Assembly: GCF_006491645.1 (NCBI RefSeq)
Contig: NZ_VDCZ01000006.1
Span: forward strand, 124,001-188,000
DNA from: Flavobacterium profundi
GTDB lineage: Bacteria; Bacteroidota; Bacteroidia; Flavobacteriales; Flavobacteriaceae
DNA length: 64,000 nucleotides
Reading direction: 5' to 3'
Shown here: positions 43,946-52,524 of the stretch, piece by piece
Layout: every line of letters begins with the position of its first letter
How positions within the stretch are numbered: the first letter of the stretch is position 1
Made by a program: the position numbers and the translations under genes
The notes under the pieces: model-generated
Database searches by the model: none
What the model saw: only the letters and a program-made list of their open reading frames with translations
What the model was told of the DNA's origin: nothing

Positions 43946-46900
43946 CTATCTATATTGGTATTGTTGTAAATATTCGTTCACTATTAAATTATTTATGGTT
44001 TCAGTAGTTGAAAAATCCAACGGAATGTTTTCCTTTTTCTTAAATTCCTGAATCACCAATTGCAATAAATAACGTTTAAAGTAAGGTTCATTATTCATAA
44101 GATCTTCTTGTCCTTCTAATTTGGTATCTACTTGCTCTTTTACTTGCATTAACGCCTTATGCAATTGCATTTCTTTAGCGTTAAGTGTTCCTTTTTCACT
44201 CAAACGCTTATGAATACGAGTGTATTTTTCGTCATTAATATACTTTGCTTTTAACAATGCATTTTTACGATTCAATTCTTTGGCTTGGTCATATATTTTT
44301 TGAAGTAAATGCATGTTTTCAATCATGTCGGCTTGCGTAACTTCACTCAGATTTTTCTTTTTGAAAATACGTTCTAGTTCTTCACGCAAACTTACAAATT
44401 GTGGGTCGATTTGGTCAAAATTATTTTGGAGTGATTCCCTTGTTTTGCGTAATATATTTTTGAACTCATCGGCTAATACTAACTCGCTTTCATCAATTTT
44501 GATAAATTGAAAAATCACATCTTCCAAAGCGGTGTTTAATAAATTAGCTGAAGCTTCTTCATTACCAATACTTTCCACAAAATTTAAGTTATCTAATCGG
44601 CTTTGTGCTTCTAACAACAAGCGATTCCAAATATCAAAATCAGCTATACCACCTAAAGCTTCATAATTATTAATTGCAATTATATTTTTCAATTCTTTAG
44701 CAGTTCGTAAAGCTTTAACCAAGCGCAACAACTCATTTTTATCCGTAAGTTGGGCTATTTGTTGTGAAAATAATTCTCTGTTTTGTGTATCGTAATGGAA
44801 AAGCGTTTCTTTTATCTCTTGAATTTCCTGTTGGATTTCCTCTTCAGATTTAAACAAATACGAATACAATTCCATTTCATCGCCTAACTGCACTTGCAAT
44901 TCATCAAAATACATTTTGTTAGTTCGGTCAAAAGCTTTGGATATATCAGCAAAATCAACTACATAACCGTATTGGTATTTTTTATAGGGTCGATTAACAC
45001 GAGTTAAAGTTTGTAATAAATTGTGGTCTTGAATAACACGAGCTAAATACAGTTTCTTTAATCGTTTGGCATCGAAACCAGTCAGCAACATGTTGTAAAC
45101 AAACAACAAATCAACCTTTCCTTTTTTATAGGTGGATATTAATTCTTTACGAATGGCTTTGTCGTTTTCATCATGTAAGATTAAAGCAGCAGTTAATTTT
45201 GGTTCCTCGCGATTACCATATTTTTCAGGTGGTTCGGCGGCCATTAAAATACTAGCATCAGTTTCTTGTTTTCCAAATTTTTCCTCAAACAATCGAAACA
45301 ATTCTTTCGCTTGATTCGCTGAATCACATACTATCATTCCACCTAAAGATGTATCTTGTTTTTCCCATCTGAATTTAATTAAATCAGTAACAATATAATC
45401 TAGTAAGGGTTGCGCAAATTTTGAATGGGCATAAATCTGTCGTGTGCTAATATCGCCTTGCAACACTTTAATTTGATCCATTATTTCTTTCATTTCCATT
45501 TTGAAGTTGCCTTCAATTTGTTCACGAATCAAACGTAGTGTATAACCATCAGCAATCGACATGTTGTAGTAATACTTATGAAAATAATTACCAAACAACA
45601 TTTTAGAATCGTATTCTTTAGCAACTTCTTTTAATAAAGGCGTTCCAGTTAAAGCGATTATAATAGCAGAACGGTCTGAATTAATTAGATTAGCTAAATA
45701 ATTACCTTTAGGATTATAACTTCTGTGCGCTTCGTCTAAGAAATAAACACGCTGAATGTTAATATCATAACTAATATCCTTAATTGCAACAGCATCTTCC
45801 GAAAACTTCTGAATATTCACAACCGTAATTTCAGGAACTCCGCTATCGTTATGAATGGCACCAACTACTTTTAAATCAGCAATAAAATCTTGCTTCGAAT
45901 TTACCTGTTTTACTTTCAAACCTCTATTAGCAAATTCGCTTGAAGCTTGAATTAATAAATCCAATCGGTCAACTATAAAATAGAATTTTGGAATGACTTG
46001 TTTCTTAGCGTAATAATCCGTTAAGTGTTTAACATTGTAATACGCTAAAGCCGTTTTTCCTGAACCTTGTGTGTGCCAAATAATCCCTTTTTTTTGTCCT
46101 GCACCAATTTTTGTTGCAATGGCTTGTGTGGCAAACAACTGAGGATAACGCATGATATGTTTTTGATAAGCAACTTTTCCAGTTACTTCTTCTTCCACAT
46201 AGACAATGGCGTATTGTAAAACAAATTTCAAACGCTCTTTACTAAACAAAGAAGTCAAAATTCGATTCGTTGGTGTATTAGGTTGTTTATTTGTAATGTA
46301 TTCTGGACTATTTTTAATAACAATCAAGTTGTTATCTTTCAAAAGTTCGTTTTCTGTTTTTTCGTCAACATCCTTCAACTTTTGTTGCACTGGATAATCT
46401 AAATCTTCTCTAAAATAATTGAATTGAACGTTCTCATAAGCAGGCGTAGCGTAAAAAGCTCCAAAAATCGGTTCTACTATTCCATCTTCATATTCCATAT
46501 TGTTAGAGAAAACCAACAACTGCGTAATATTAGCAAAACGCCTAAAATGTTTATTTTTGAAACGCTCATTAATTCGAGTTCTTTCTTTGATAACACCCTC
46601 TTGATTATGAGGTTTTTTTACTTCAATAAAAGCTAAAGGCATACCATTAATTAAAACCGTAATATCAGGACGAAACTCCTCGTCTCCCGATTTACAAGTT
46701 AATTCTGTGGTAACATGAAATTCGTTATTGTTGAAATTTTCAAAATCAATCAATTTAACTCCAGAAGTCGAAGTTAATCTCTCGTAAAACTTTTTCCCCA
46801 AGTCTTCATAATCCAACTCCAGATTGATTTCATCTAAAATTCGTTGCGCTTCTTGTTCCGTTATTCCATTTAGTGCGGAAATCTTAGGAATAAAAATAGA

Positions 46901-47020
46901 AGAAAAAATATTATTACTTTCAATTCTATTTTGTTCATTCAAAGGAATATACTGATATCCCAAACGCATTAAATGTAATAAAGCTGGGATTTTTACCCTC
47001 GAATCTTCGTTGAATTTCAT
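43946..47020 (-). CDS. hsdR: type I restriction endonuclease motor subunit
   Basis: This 1024-aa protein has an N-terminal PD-(D/E)xK nuclease (P118-D119, then E133-V-K135 in LAFIEVKKP), an SF2 translocase with Walker A TQGSGKT (317-323), DEAH (429-432) and LTGTPLL as motif III, and a helical C-terminus that binds the methyltransferase core. The length is usual for HsdR. It is the first gene of the defence operon; a TTG-N20-TAAGTTTG promoter and an AGGTA-type dyad lie directly upstream. Confidence 0.96.
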   Translation of the reverse strand: MKFNEDSRVKIPALLHLMRLGYQYIPLNEQNRIESNNIFSSIFIPKISALNGITEQEAQRILDEINLELDYEDLGKKFYERLTSTSGVKLIDFENFNNNEFHVTTELTCKSGDEEFRPDITVLINGMPLAFIEVKKPHNQEGVIKERTRINERFKNKHFRRFANITQLLVFSNNMEYEDGIVEPIFGAFYATPAYENVQFNYFREDLDYPVQQKLKDVDEKTENELLKDNNLIVIKNSPEYITNKQPNTPTNRILTSLFSKERLKFVLQYAIVYVEEEVTGKVAYQKHIMRYPQLFATQAIATKIGAGQKKGIIWHTQGSGKTALAYYNVKHLTDYYAKKQVIPKFYFIVDRLDLLIQASSEFANRGLKVKQVNSKQDFIADLKVVGAIHNDSGVPEITVVNIQKFSEDAVAIKDISYDINIQRVYFLDEAHRSYNPKGNYLANLINSDRSAIIIALTGTPLLKEVAKEYDSKMLFGNYFHKYYYNMSIADGYTLRLIREQIEGNFKMEMKEIMDQIKVLQGDISTRQIYAHSKFAQPLLDYIVTDLIKFRWEKQDTSLGGMIVCDSANQAKELFRLFEEKFGKQETDASILMAAEPPEKYGNREEPKLTAALILHDENDKAIRKELISTYKKGKVDLLFVYNMLLTGFDAKRLKKLYLARVIQDHNLLQTLTRVNRPYKKYQYGYVVDFADISKAFDRTNKMYFDELQVQLGDEMELYSYLFKSEEEIQQEIQEIKETLFHYDTQNRELFSQQIAQLTDKNELLRLVKALRTAKELKNIIAINNYEALGGIADFDIWNRLLLEAQSRLDNLNFVESIGNEEASANLLNTALEDVIFQFIKIDESELVLADEFKNILRKTRESLQNNFDQIDPQFVSLREELERIFKKKNLSEVTQADMIENMHLLQKIYDQAKELNRKNALLKAKYINDEKYTRIHKRLSEKGTLNAKEMQLHKALMQVKEQVDTKLEGQEDLMNNEPYFKRYLLQLVIQEFKKKENIPLDFSTTETINNLIVNEYLQQYQYR

Positions 47021-47040
47021 TCATCTATAATCTTAACCTT

Positions 47041-47086
47041 CAAACTTAGCAAAAATTATTGATATAGCCAATACGTATTTCTACCT
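47041..47086 (-). promoter_or_regulatory. promoter of the defence operon with AGGTA-type dyad
   Basis: On the minus strand TAAGTTTG (47048-47041) is an exact -7 box and TTG (47071-47069) the -33 element with a 20-nt spacer. The dyad AGGTAGAAATACGT (47086-47073) is centred 38.5 bp before the end of the -7 box, next to the -33 element. Confidence 0.75.
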
Positions 47087-47099
47087 GTTTTTTGATTTT

Positions 47100-47570
47100 T
47101 AGGAATTAGGAAATAGGGATTAGGAATTAGCAACTGAAAAGTCAGAAAGTAACTAAAAACAACAAAAAACCATCCTTTTTGGTAGTTTGCTACGCATTTT
47201 CTACGGACTTTGTTCGTAGAAAGTAGCGGTTTTATAGTACTTTACCGAAGGTTTTCCGAACAATCTCCGAACAAAGACCCTATTTAAGGGGTTTAAACAC
47301 ATCAAAATACTTCAAAACCAGTCATTATACGTCAAAACCAGTCAAAACCAGTCAGATTGAGGTTTGTAAGAGGTTTTTAAAGTGTTTGGTAAGGTAATTG
47401 TGGGGGTATTTAGGGGTTGGTCTAAAGTCATAAAGTCATAAAGTCGAAAGTCATAAAATCGAAAGTCATAAAATCGAAAGTTGAAAGTCATAAAGTTGAA
47501 AGACATAAAGTTGAAAGTCATAATGTCGAAAGTCATAAAGTTGAAAGTTGTTTATGATACAGATATAATA
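47100..47570. repeat. repeat-rich spacer at the other edge of the defence operon
   Basis: This gene-free stretch contains GGAATTAGG words (47100-47150), a TTTCTACG/CGTAGAAA hairpin (47198-47205 against 47215-47222), three copies of CAAAACCAGTCA (about 47310-47355) and a tandem array of AAAGTCATAAAGTCGAAAGT words (about 47425-47550). Short open frames across the array encode only low-complexity peptides and are not genes. Confidence 0.7.
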
Positions 47571-47679
47571 AAAAAAACAAACTTGTTTGTTTTGTACAAA
47601 CAAGTTTATACATGAGCCACAGATAAAGATAAATAGCGTGTTATTACTTTTGAGAAAAGTCAAATCATAGGTAGTACAA

Positions 47680-47711
47680 AAAAACCGAAAAACTTTTGCT
47701 TTCCGGTTTTT
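47680..47711 (-). terminator. hairpin terminator of the 412-aa protein gene
   Basis: AAAACCGAAA (from 47681) pairs with TTTCCGGTTTT (to 47710) with one bulged base. It is followed on the minus strand by a T-run. Confidence 0.6.
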
Positions 47712-47738
47712 ATGATTTTGAAATAAAAATTAACACTA

Positions 47739-48977
47739 CTATTTAATCAAATCAGATAACATTACAGAGTAGCCAATTTGAAATTGAAAAAAATCGTTTG
47801 TTTTATCGATATCTTGCGTAGGCGTTATATAATTTACTCTTGCAAATAATCGGTTAGCCTTATCATCAAAGGGATGCCAATAAAAATCTAATCCAAACTT
47901 TAAGAAATTAAAATATTGTCCATTTAAATATTCAGCATATGTTTGAGTTCCAGGACTAAACAATCGTGTCATTCTGCCATACACATCTAAACCAATATTG
48001 CTACTAGATTTTAAATTTAACCCTCCTTCAATAAAAAAGTTAGTGTTATTTACATTTAAGGTGTCTGTAGCTGTTCTTAATTTTGTAGCACCTACTCCAA
48101 AACCAGTGTCTAAATAAGCTCTACTTTGTGATTTGAATTCTATCCAACTATTTAATAAATTGACAGCAACCTCTGCATTTAAATATGATTTTCTTAGTAT
48201 GTCAGAATTATTGAAATTATCAAACTCGATATATTTATCTTTGCTGTCAAATTTACTAGCATTTATATTTACTTTAAAATATTGCAGATAAAAAACACTA
48301 TTTATTAAGGTTCTTCTATGTAAGATGTTTTTGTACCTTAAATCGGTTTGAACTAATCCGTTTTCTTCATTTCCGAAAAGAGCTAAAGCATCTGAATACA
48401 AACGAATATCAAAAATATTATTAATACCAACTCCTTTTTTTAACTCTAATTCTGATAGATCGGTTTCAGTTGAGTAGTCTACATCATCTGGAACAAATTG
48501 ATTTAATCTTTTAGGTTCAATTATTTCTTGAAAAACAAAAAAATCAGTTCCGTTTAAAGCACTAATCTTATCTGTAATTTTTGTAAACCTTGAATGAGTT
48601 ACTGGTATGGGTGCATTTTTATTAGTATATATCTGATTGTTATAATAAACAGTCAAATCATTAATATAACCATCCTTTAAAGAAATATAAATACTATTAA
48701 TATCAACTACAGTATCTGTACCGTTTTCTGAATGTAAGGTAGCATTATTTAATTTGAAAACTAAATAGCCTATAGTCTCTTGGTCACTTTTTTCAAATGT
48801 TTCTTTTAAATCTTCTAACTTTTCTTTTAATTTTTTATATTGACTTAATGTTAATTCAGCAGCTTGTAAACTATTTGCTGTTGTTTCTTGATTTTCTTGA
48901 TTTTCATTAGTATTCTCTTGTGCACGAAGAGAATGAAAACTTAAAAATAGGAATAATAAAGTAATTGTTTTTTTCAT
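47739..48977 (-). CDS. exported protein, probably outer-membrane beta-barrel
   Basis: This 412-aa protein has a signal peptide MKKTITLLFLFLSFHSLRAQ. A short low-complexity NENQENQETT segment follows, then a helical stretch (about 35-70), and the rest alternates polar and hydrophobic residues as in an outer-membrane barrel, ending in FQIGYSVMLSDLIK. No family is recognised. The leader closely resembles that of the 542-aa protein next door, and both genes carry an AGGTA-type dyad, so they are probably co-regulated. Confidence 0.72.
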   Translation of the reverse strand: MKKTITLLFLFLSFHSLRAQENTNENQENQETTANSLQAAELTLSQYKKLKEKLEDLKETFEKSDQETIGYLVFKLNNATLHSENGTDTVVDINSIYISLKDGYINDLTVYYNNQIYTNKNAPIPVTHSRFTKITDKISALNGTDFFVFQEIIEPKRLNQFVPDDVDYSTETDLSELELKKGVGINNIFDIRLYSDALALFGNEENGLVQTDLRYKNILHRRTLINSVFYLQYFKVNINASKFDSKDKYIEFDNFNNSDILRKSYLNAEVAVNLLNSWIEFKSQSRAYLDTGFGVGATKLRTATDTLNVNNTNFFIEGGLNLKSSSNIGLDVYGRMTRLFSPGTQTYAEYLNGQYFNFLKFGLDFYWHPFDDKANRLFARVNYITPTQDIDKTNDFFQFQIGYSVMLSDLIK

Positions 48978-49009
48978 GTTGGTTTGAATTTAGTTCTTAT
49001 AATTGGTTA

Positions 49010-49054
49010 TAAAATTATGATTTATACATCCTACAACAGGTGTTTTTAACCTGT
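49010..49054 (-). promoter_or_regulatory. ACAGGT palindrome and -7 box
   Basis: ACAGGT-N7-ACCTGT (49036-49054) is a perfect 6-bp dyad on the minus strand, centred 35 bp before the end of TAATTTTA (49017-49010). The spacer is one base longer than in the other copies. Confidence 0.6.
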
Positions 49055-49169
49055 TTTCCGCCGATAGTAACGATGTTAATTGTTTTTAAATCTTATTCTT
49101 GTAAACTATTACTGTTTAAAAGTAAAATTTTCGATTCTAATAACCAATACCACAAAAGGGGTATTTTTA

Positions 49170-49345
49170 AGTCTAAAGTCATAAAGTCGAAAGTCGAAAG
49201 TCTTAAAGTCGATAGTCATAAAGTCGATAGTTACTTATTATACAGATGTAAAAGTAAAGAAACAAATTATGTCTCTAAACCAACAACTTTAAACCCACAA
49301 CTTTAAACCATAAACTTTTAAACCATAAACTTTTAAACTATGAAA
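49170..49345. repeat. tandem word-repeat spacer
   Basis: AAAGTCATAAAGTCGAAAGTC words are followed by a segment resembling 47536-47570 (TTATACAGATGTAA against TGATACAGATATAA), then AAACCATAAACTTTT words. It is a second copy of the 47.4-kb composite. No gene is seen. Confidence 0.6.
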
Positions 49346-49356
49346 TATAAATTTCC

Positions 49357-50985
49357 TTAAGGATTCGGTTGGGAAGTTTGTTTCTTCACTTTGCCAAAGT
49401 TATAGGTAATTCCAAAGAAATGTCCGAAAGAGAATTTGTTGCTCGTTGGCACGGTTCCATTGGTACCCAAATCATAAGAAGCCGAACCATCGGTGGCATA
49501 CCCATCGGCAATAGTGGTTACTGCACCCATGGTTAAACCACCATGTAAAACTATACGCTCTTCTTTTCCTAAAATCAAACCACCCCCAGCAAGGATTTGG
49601 AACTTCTGATTGGCAGTAAACAAGGCTCCCACACTCAAAGCAGGGCGCACCCAAGACCCTCCACGCAGCGATAAGTTAATACTGGAACCAAAACCAAAGT
49701 CATAGTCACCTTGGTTCTTTTTATAAATGGCTTTTTGGGTTTCGGTAGTACCATTAGTGGTCACTTCTACATCTCTAGTTTCATATTCTTGATCCAATAA
49801 GGACGTAATAAAAAGACCACCGCTCACGTCTATTTTTAAACCGTCTTTTACCCAAACCGTATAGGTATAGGAATCTGTAACAGCAGGAGCACTGCCTTTA
49901 TGACTACGTTCTACAGTTATTTCCACCGCATCAATGTTCTTGCCATTACTGTCTAATGGCAATAAATAATTGTACAATTTCAATTGGTACATCTTTTTAA
50001 TTTCGTCATTAATGCCTTTAGAAAGATCGGTAATAGGCTGGGTGTTTTTCTTAAAGTCTTTCATGATATCGGGAAAGTTAATCGCTTCACCATTAATACC
50101 TTGTAAGTCTTTTAGGAGTTGAATATAGGTGGCATTAAAACCTTCTCTTTTTATTTTAAAATCGGCTGTATCCAAAAAGTCTTCTGCGGCTATAGTGGCC
50201 ACATAATTGTTCAAATCAATGGATAAATCGGTAAACGATTGTTCTAATACCAAAATAGCGTTTTGTATGTTGGTAGCATCTTCTGCATCCGATTGCGCAG
50301 GAATGGCTTTCACAGTTTTTAAACTGTATTTTAAATTCGCATTGGTAATAAAATTCGCCGAATACTGAGATTTTGAAACATGTGCTTTTGGGGTTTGGCT
50401 TTCCAATTGTTTCTTCTGAATTTGCAGTTTACTGATGGTAGCGTAGTTGGCAGTCACTTGTTTTTCCAATTGGTCTTTGTCACTTTTAGCGGTTTTAGTA
50501 TCACCAATTTTCTCTAATAAATCTTGGTTCTTCGCATGCAGTTGATTGATGGAATCGTCTAACTTTTGTGCTTCTTCAGAGCCAGCAGGTGCCATAGCGG
50601 CAAAGTTTTTAGGCGTAGCACTAATACGTTTGCCCACACTATCCAACGGGTTGTATACTTGTCCTTCAAAGAAGTTGACTACTTTGTGATTGATGATATA
50701 GCTGTACTTATACGGGTTTCCATTGATGAGGTTGAAGGCTAATAATTCTCTGGATTTGATGACCAACTTCTTATTGGTATGGATTGTAGCATCGTCGTCG
50801 TCATTGTCATCATCGTCGTCATCCGCTTGCTTGCTTTTGCTTTCTGAAACTTCTTCTTCTGTTTGTACCCGCAACGAACCTTTATGGGGTTTGCCTAAAT
50901 CGAGGGTAAAGACTTTAGTGTCAATCTGAGCTTGTAAATAAAAGGATCCTAAAAAGAGCAGGAGGAAAGTAATTGTTTTTTTCAT
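49357..50985 (-). CDS. exported protein with Asp-run, coiled coil and C-terminal barrel-like region
   Basis: This 542-aa protein has a signal peptide (1-19, ending in YLQAQ), an aspartate run near residue 55 (six D, N, four D), and a coiled-coil-like segment at about 140-200 (LHAKNQDLLEKIGDTKTA and onward). The C-terminal third has glycine-rich alternating strands (LAGGGLILGKEERIVLHGG) ending in FGITYNFG, typical of an outer-membrane barrel end. The D-run may bind calcium. No family is recognised. An AGGTA palindrome lies upstream. Confidence 0.72.
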   Translation of the reverse strand: MKKTITFLLLFLGSFYLQAQIDTKVFTLDLGKPHKGSLRVQTEEEVSESKSKQADDDDDDNDDDDATIHTNKKLVIKSRELLAFNLINGNPYKYSYIINHKVVNFFEGQVYNPLDSVGKRISATPKNFAAMAPAGSEEAQKLDDSINQLHAKNQDLLEKIGDTKTAKSDKDQLEKQVTANYATISKLQIQKKQLESQTPKAHVSKSQYSANFITNANLKYSLKTVKAIPAQSDAEDATNIQNAILVLEQSFTDLSIDLNNYVATIAAEDFLDTADFKIKREGFNATYIQLLKDLQGINGEAINFPDIMKDFKKNTQPITDLSKGINDEIKKMYQLKLYNYLLPLDSNGKNIDAVEITVERSHKGSAPAVTDSYTYTVWVKDGLKIDVSGGLFITSLLDQEYETRDVEVTTNGTTETQKAIYKKNQGDYDFGFGSSINLSLRGGSWVRPALSVGALFTANQKFQILAGGGLILGKEERIVLHGGLTMGAVTTIADGYATDGSASYDLGTNGTVPTSNKFSFGHFFGITYNFGKVKKQTSQPNP

Positions 50986-51015
50986 GTTTATGGTTTTAGT
51001 TTTGTATTGCCGACC

Positions 51016-51060
51016 TAAAATTAAGAATTAATACGCAAAAAGCCATAGGTACTTTTACCT
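51016..51060 (-). promoter_or_regulatory. AGGTA palindrome and -7 box
   Basis: AGGTA-N4-TACCT (51047-51060) is a perfect palindrome centred 37.5 bp before the end of TAATTTTA (51023-51016). Confidence 0.65.
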
Positions 51061-51085
51061 GATTTTGGTTTAGGGTTAGTTGTTA

Positions 51086-51153
51086 GTACTTAGTTGTTAG
51101 TACTTAGTGATTCGGAAAGTGAGACTGAATACTGAGACTGACAACCGACAACC
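51086..51153. repeat. 68-bp dispersed repeat, copy A
   Basis: The 68-bp segment is repeated in direct orientation at 57210-57277 with four substitutions and no gaps. The two copies flank the phytase, receptor and TPR-LuxR genes. Confidence 0.8.
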
Positions 51154-51160
51154 GAAAACA

Positions 51161-51195
51161 AAAAAAAAAAACTGCCTGATAATACTACCAGACAG
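51161..51195 (-). terminator. terminator of the phytase gene
   Basis: On the minus strand CTGTCTGGTA pairs with TATCAGGCAG using two G-U pairs, and a run of T follows at once. Confidence 0.75.
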
Positions 51196-51225
51196 CTTTA
51201 TAAAAAAATACACAACAAAATGCTA

Positions 51226-52263
51226 CTATTTCTTTTGGATACTATTTAAAATGGCTTGTTCTAGTTTTCCAAAATCATAGACATAAAAGTTTTTAGCATC
51301 GTTCATCGCTACAAAAATACCTTTAGGAAAAGCACTGCCTAAAGGAGTGGTTACGACATCACAACCATCGGTTTCTAGAGTGGTTAGATTAACTGCTGTT
51401 ATAAACGCATTGGTTTTACGGTCATACACATTAAAAAGGCCGCGTTGCTGATCGGAGATTATCAGGTAACCCGATTCCGTTCCAGTTTTCGCAATGGCAA
51501 TGCCTTCAATATCACTTTTAAAGTCGGTTGTTCCAAACAAACTAATTTCCGCATTGCCTTTTTCAGGATCAGCATAGTATTTGCGCACTCCATGTTGTTC
51601 ATCCGAATAATAAATAAAGCCCATTTCATTGTCTACTGCTATGGCTTCAATTTCTTTTTTACCACTAAATTTCCCAAACTTACGTACCAGATGCAATTGC
51701 ACTCCTGAGGCGTTGGAAACCAATTCATATTGGTACAAATAATTCTCTTTAGGCCCTGTTTTACGACCTACAATCAGATACACTTTATCGCTCACGGGTG
51801 CATGATAAATCGCAATGCCCATGGGCGCTTGAAAGTCGGGTTGGGTCGCATCGGTAAATACCTTAAAACCACCACCGTCTAAAGGTTGCATGTCGGGTAC
51901 TGAAAACACACGTACTTGATTCTTTTCTCTTTCGGTAAAAGCAATAATATCCGTTTTAGTAGAATCGGTAAGGGTAAAGTTATAGGTGAGATCCACATTG
52001 TTAGGACGTTCAATATGGCGAATGGTTTTAGCTTCTATAATTTTCCCTTGCAAGTCAAAGGCATAAATACCACCATTGGTTTCTTTATCCGTACCAAAAA
52101 TAATACTCTGAGAAGCATCTTTTGGGTTGACCCAAATCGCAGGATCATCGGTATCATTGAGGGTCGTTTCCGTAATAACATCGGGTGCTAAGGTTACTAT
52201 ATTAGTGTTTTGTTGGCAACTGCATACTGCCAGTATAAGGATACTATAAAAAATAGATTTCAT
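51226..52263 (-). CDS. beta-propeller phytase lipoprotein
   Basis: This 345-aa protein has a lipoprotein signal (cysteines at 14 and 16) and the phytase opening DDPAIWVNPKD, then FGTDKETNGGIYAFDL and SDIEGIAI, both repeating blade motifs of the six-bladed alkaline phytase fold. These calcium-dependent enzymes release phosphate from inositol hexakisphosphate. It is encoded 261 nt downstream of the TonB-dependent receptor on the same strand; phytase-receptor pairs are usual in Bacteroidota, so the receptor may import the products. Confidence 0.9.
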   Translation of the reverse strand: MKSIFYSILILAVCSCQQNTNIVTLAPDVITETTLNDTDDPAIWVNPKDASQSIIFGTDKETNGGIYAFDLQGKIIEAKTIRHIERPNNVDLTYNFTLTDSTKTDIIAFTEREKNQVRVFSVPDMQPLDGGGFKVFTDATQPDFQAPMGIAIYHAPVSDKVYLIVGRKTGPKENYLYQYELVSNASGVQLHLVRKFGKFSGKKEIEAIAVDNEMGFIYYSDEQHGVRKYYADPEKGNAEISLFGTTDFKSDIEGIAIAKTGTESGYLIISDQQRGLFNVYDRKTNAFITAVNLTTLETDGCDVVTTPLGSAFPKGIFVAMNDAKNFYVYDFGKLEQAILNSIQKK

Positions 52264-52344
52264 GTTTTTAAATGATATTTTAATACTTGGTGTTTTTATA
52301 TTGATGGAATAGGTTCGTTAGCTACTCATTTTTCTTGTTCTCGA

Positions 52345-52522
52345 AACACGTCACTTCGAGTGCGAAGCGTATCGAGAAGTTATGTTTAGTTTCACTACAC
52401 TAAACCACTCGAACTGACGAAAAATTAGTAGTTACACACCAGATTCGTTTTTTAACTTCTAACTTCTAACTTCTAACTTCTGACTTCTGACTTCTAACTT
52501 CTAAATTCTAACTTCTAAATTC
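52345..52522. repeat. REP-like and word-repeat spacer
   Basis: CTTCGAGTGCGAAGCGTATC continuing to 52379 is related to the palindrome at 13277-13296. A GTTTAGT/ACTAAAC hairpin (52384-52390 against 52399-52405) follows, and then tandem AACTTCT words (52457-52522). No gene is seen. Confidence 0.6.
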
Positions 52523-52524
52523 GA

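Noticed and set aside
34314..47020. Mobile island with integrase or attachment sites
   Set aside because: No integrase, transposase or tRNA edge is visible; only repeat-rich spacers mark the borders.
47342..47663. Overlapping short frames encoding repeats of MTFNFMSFNF type
   Set aside because: They are translations of the AAAGTC word array and have no start context or conservation signal.
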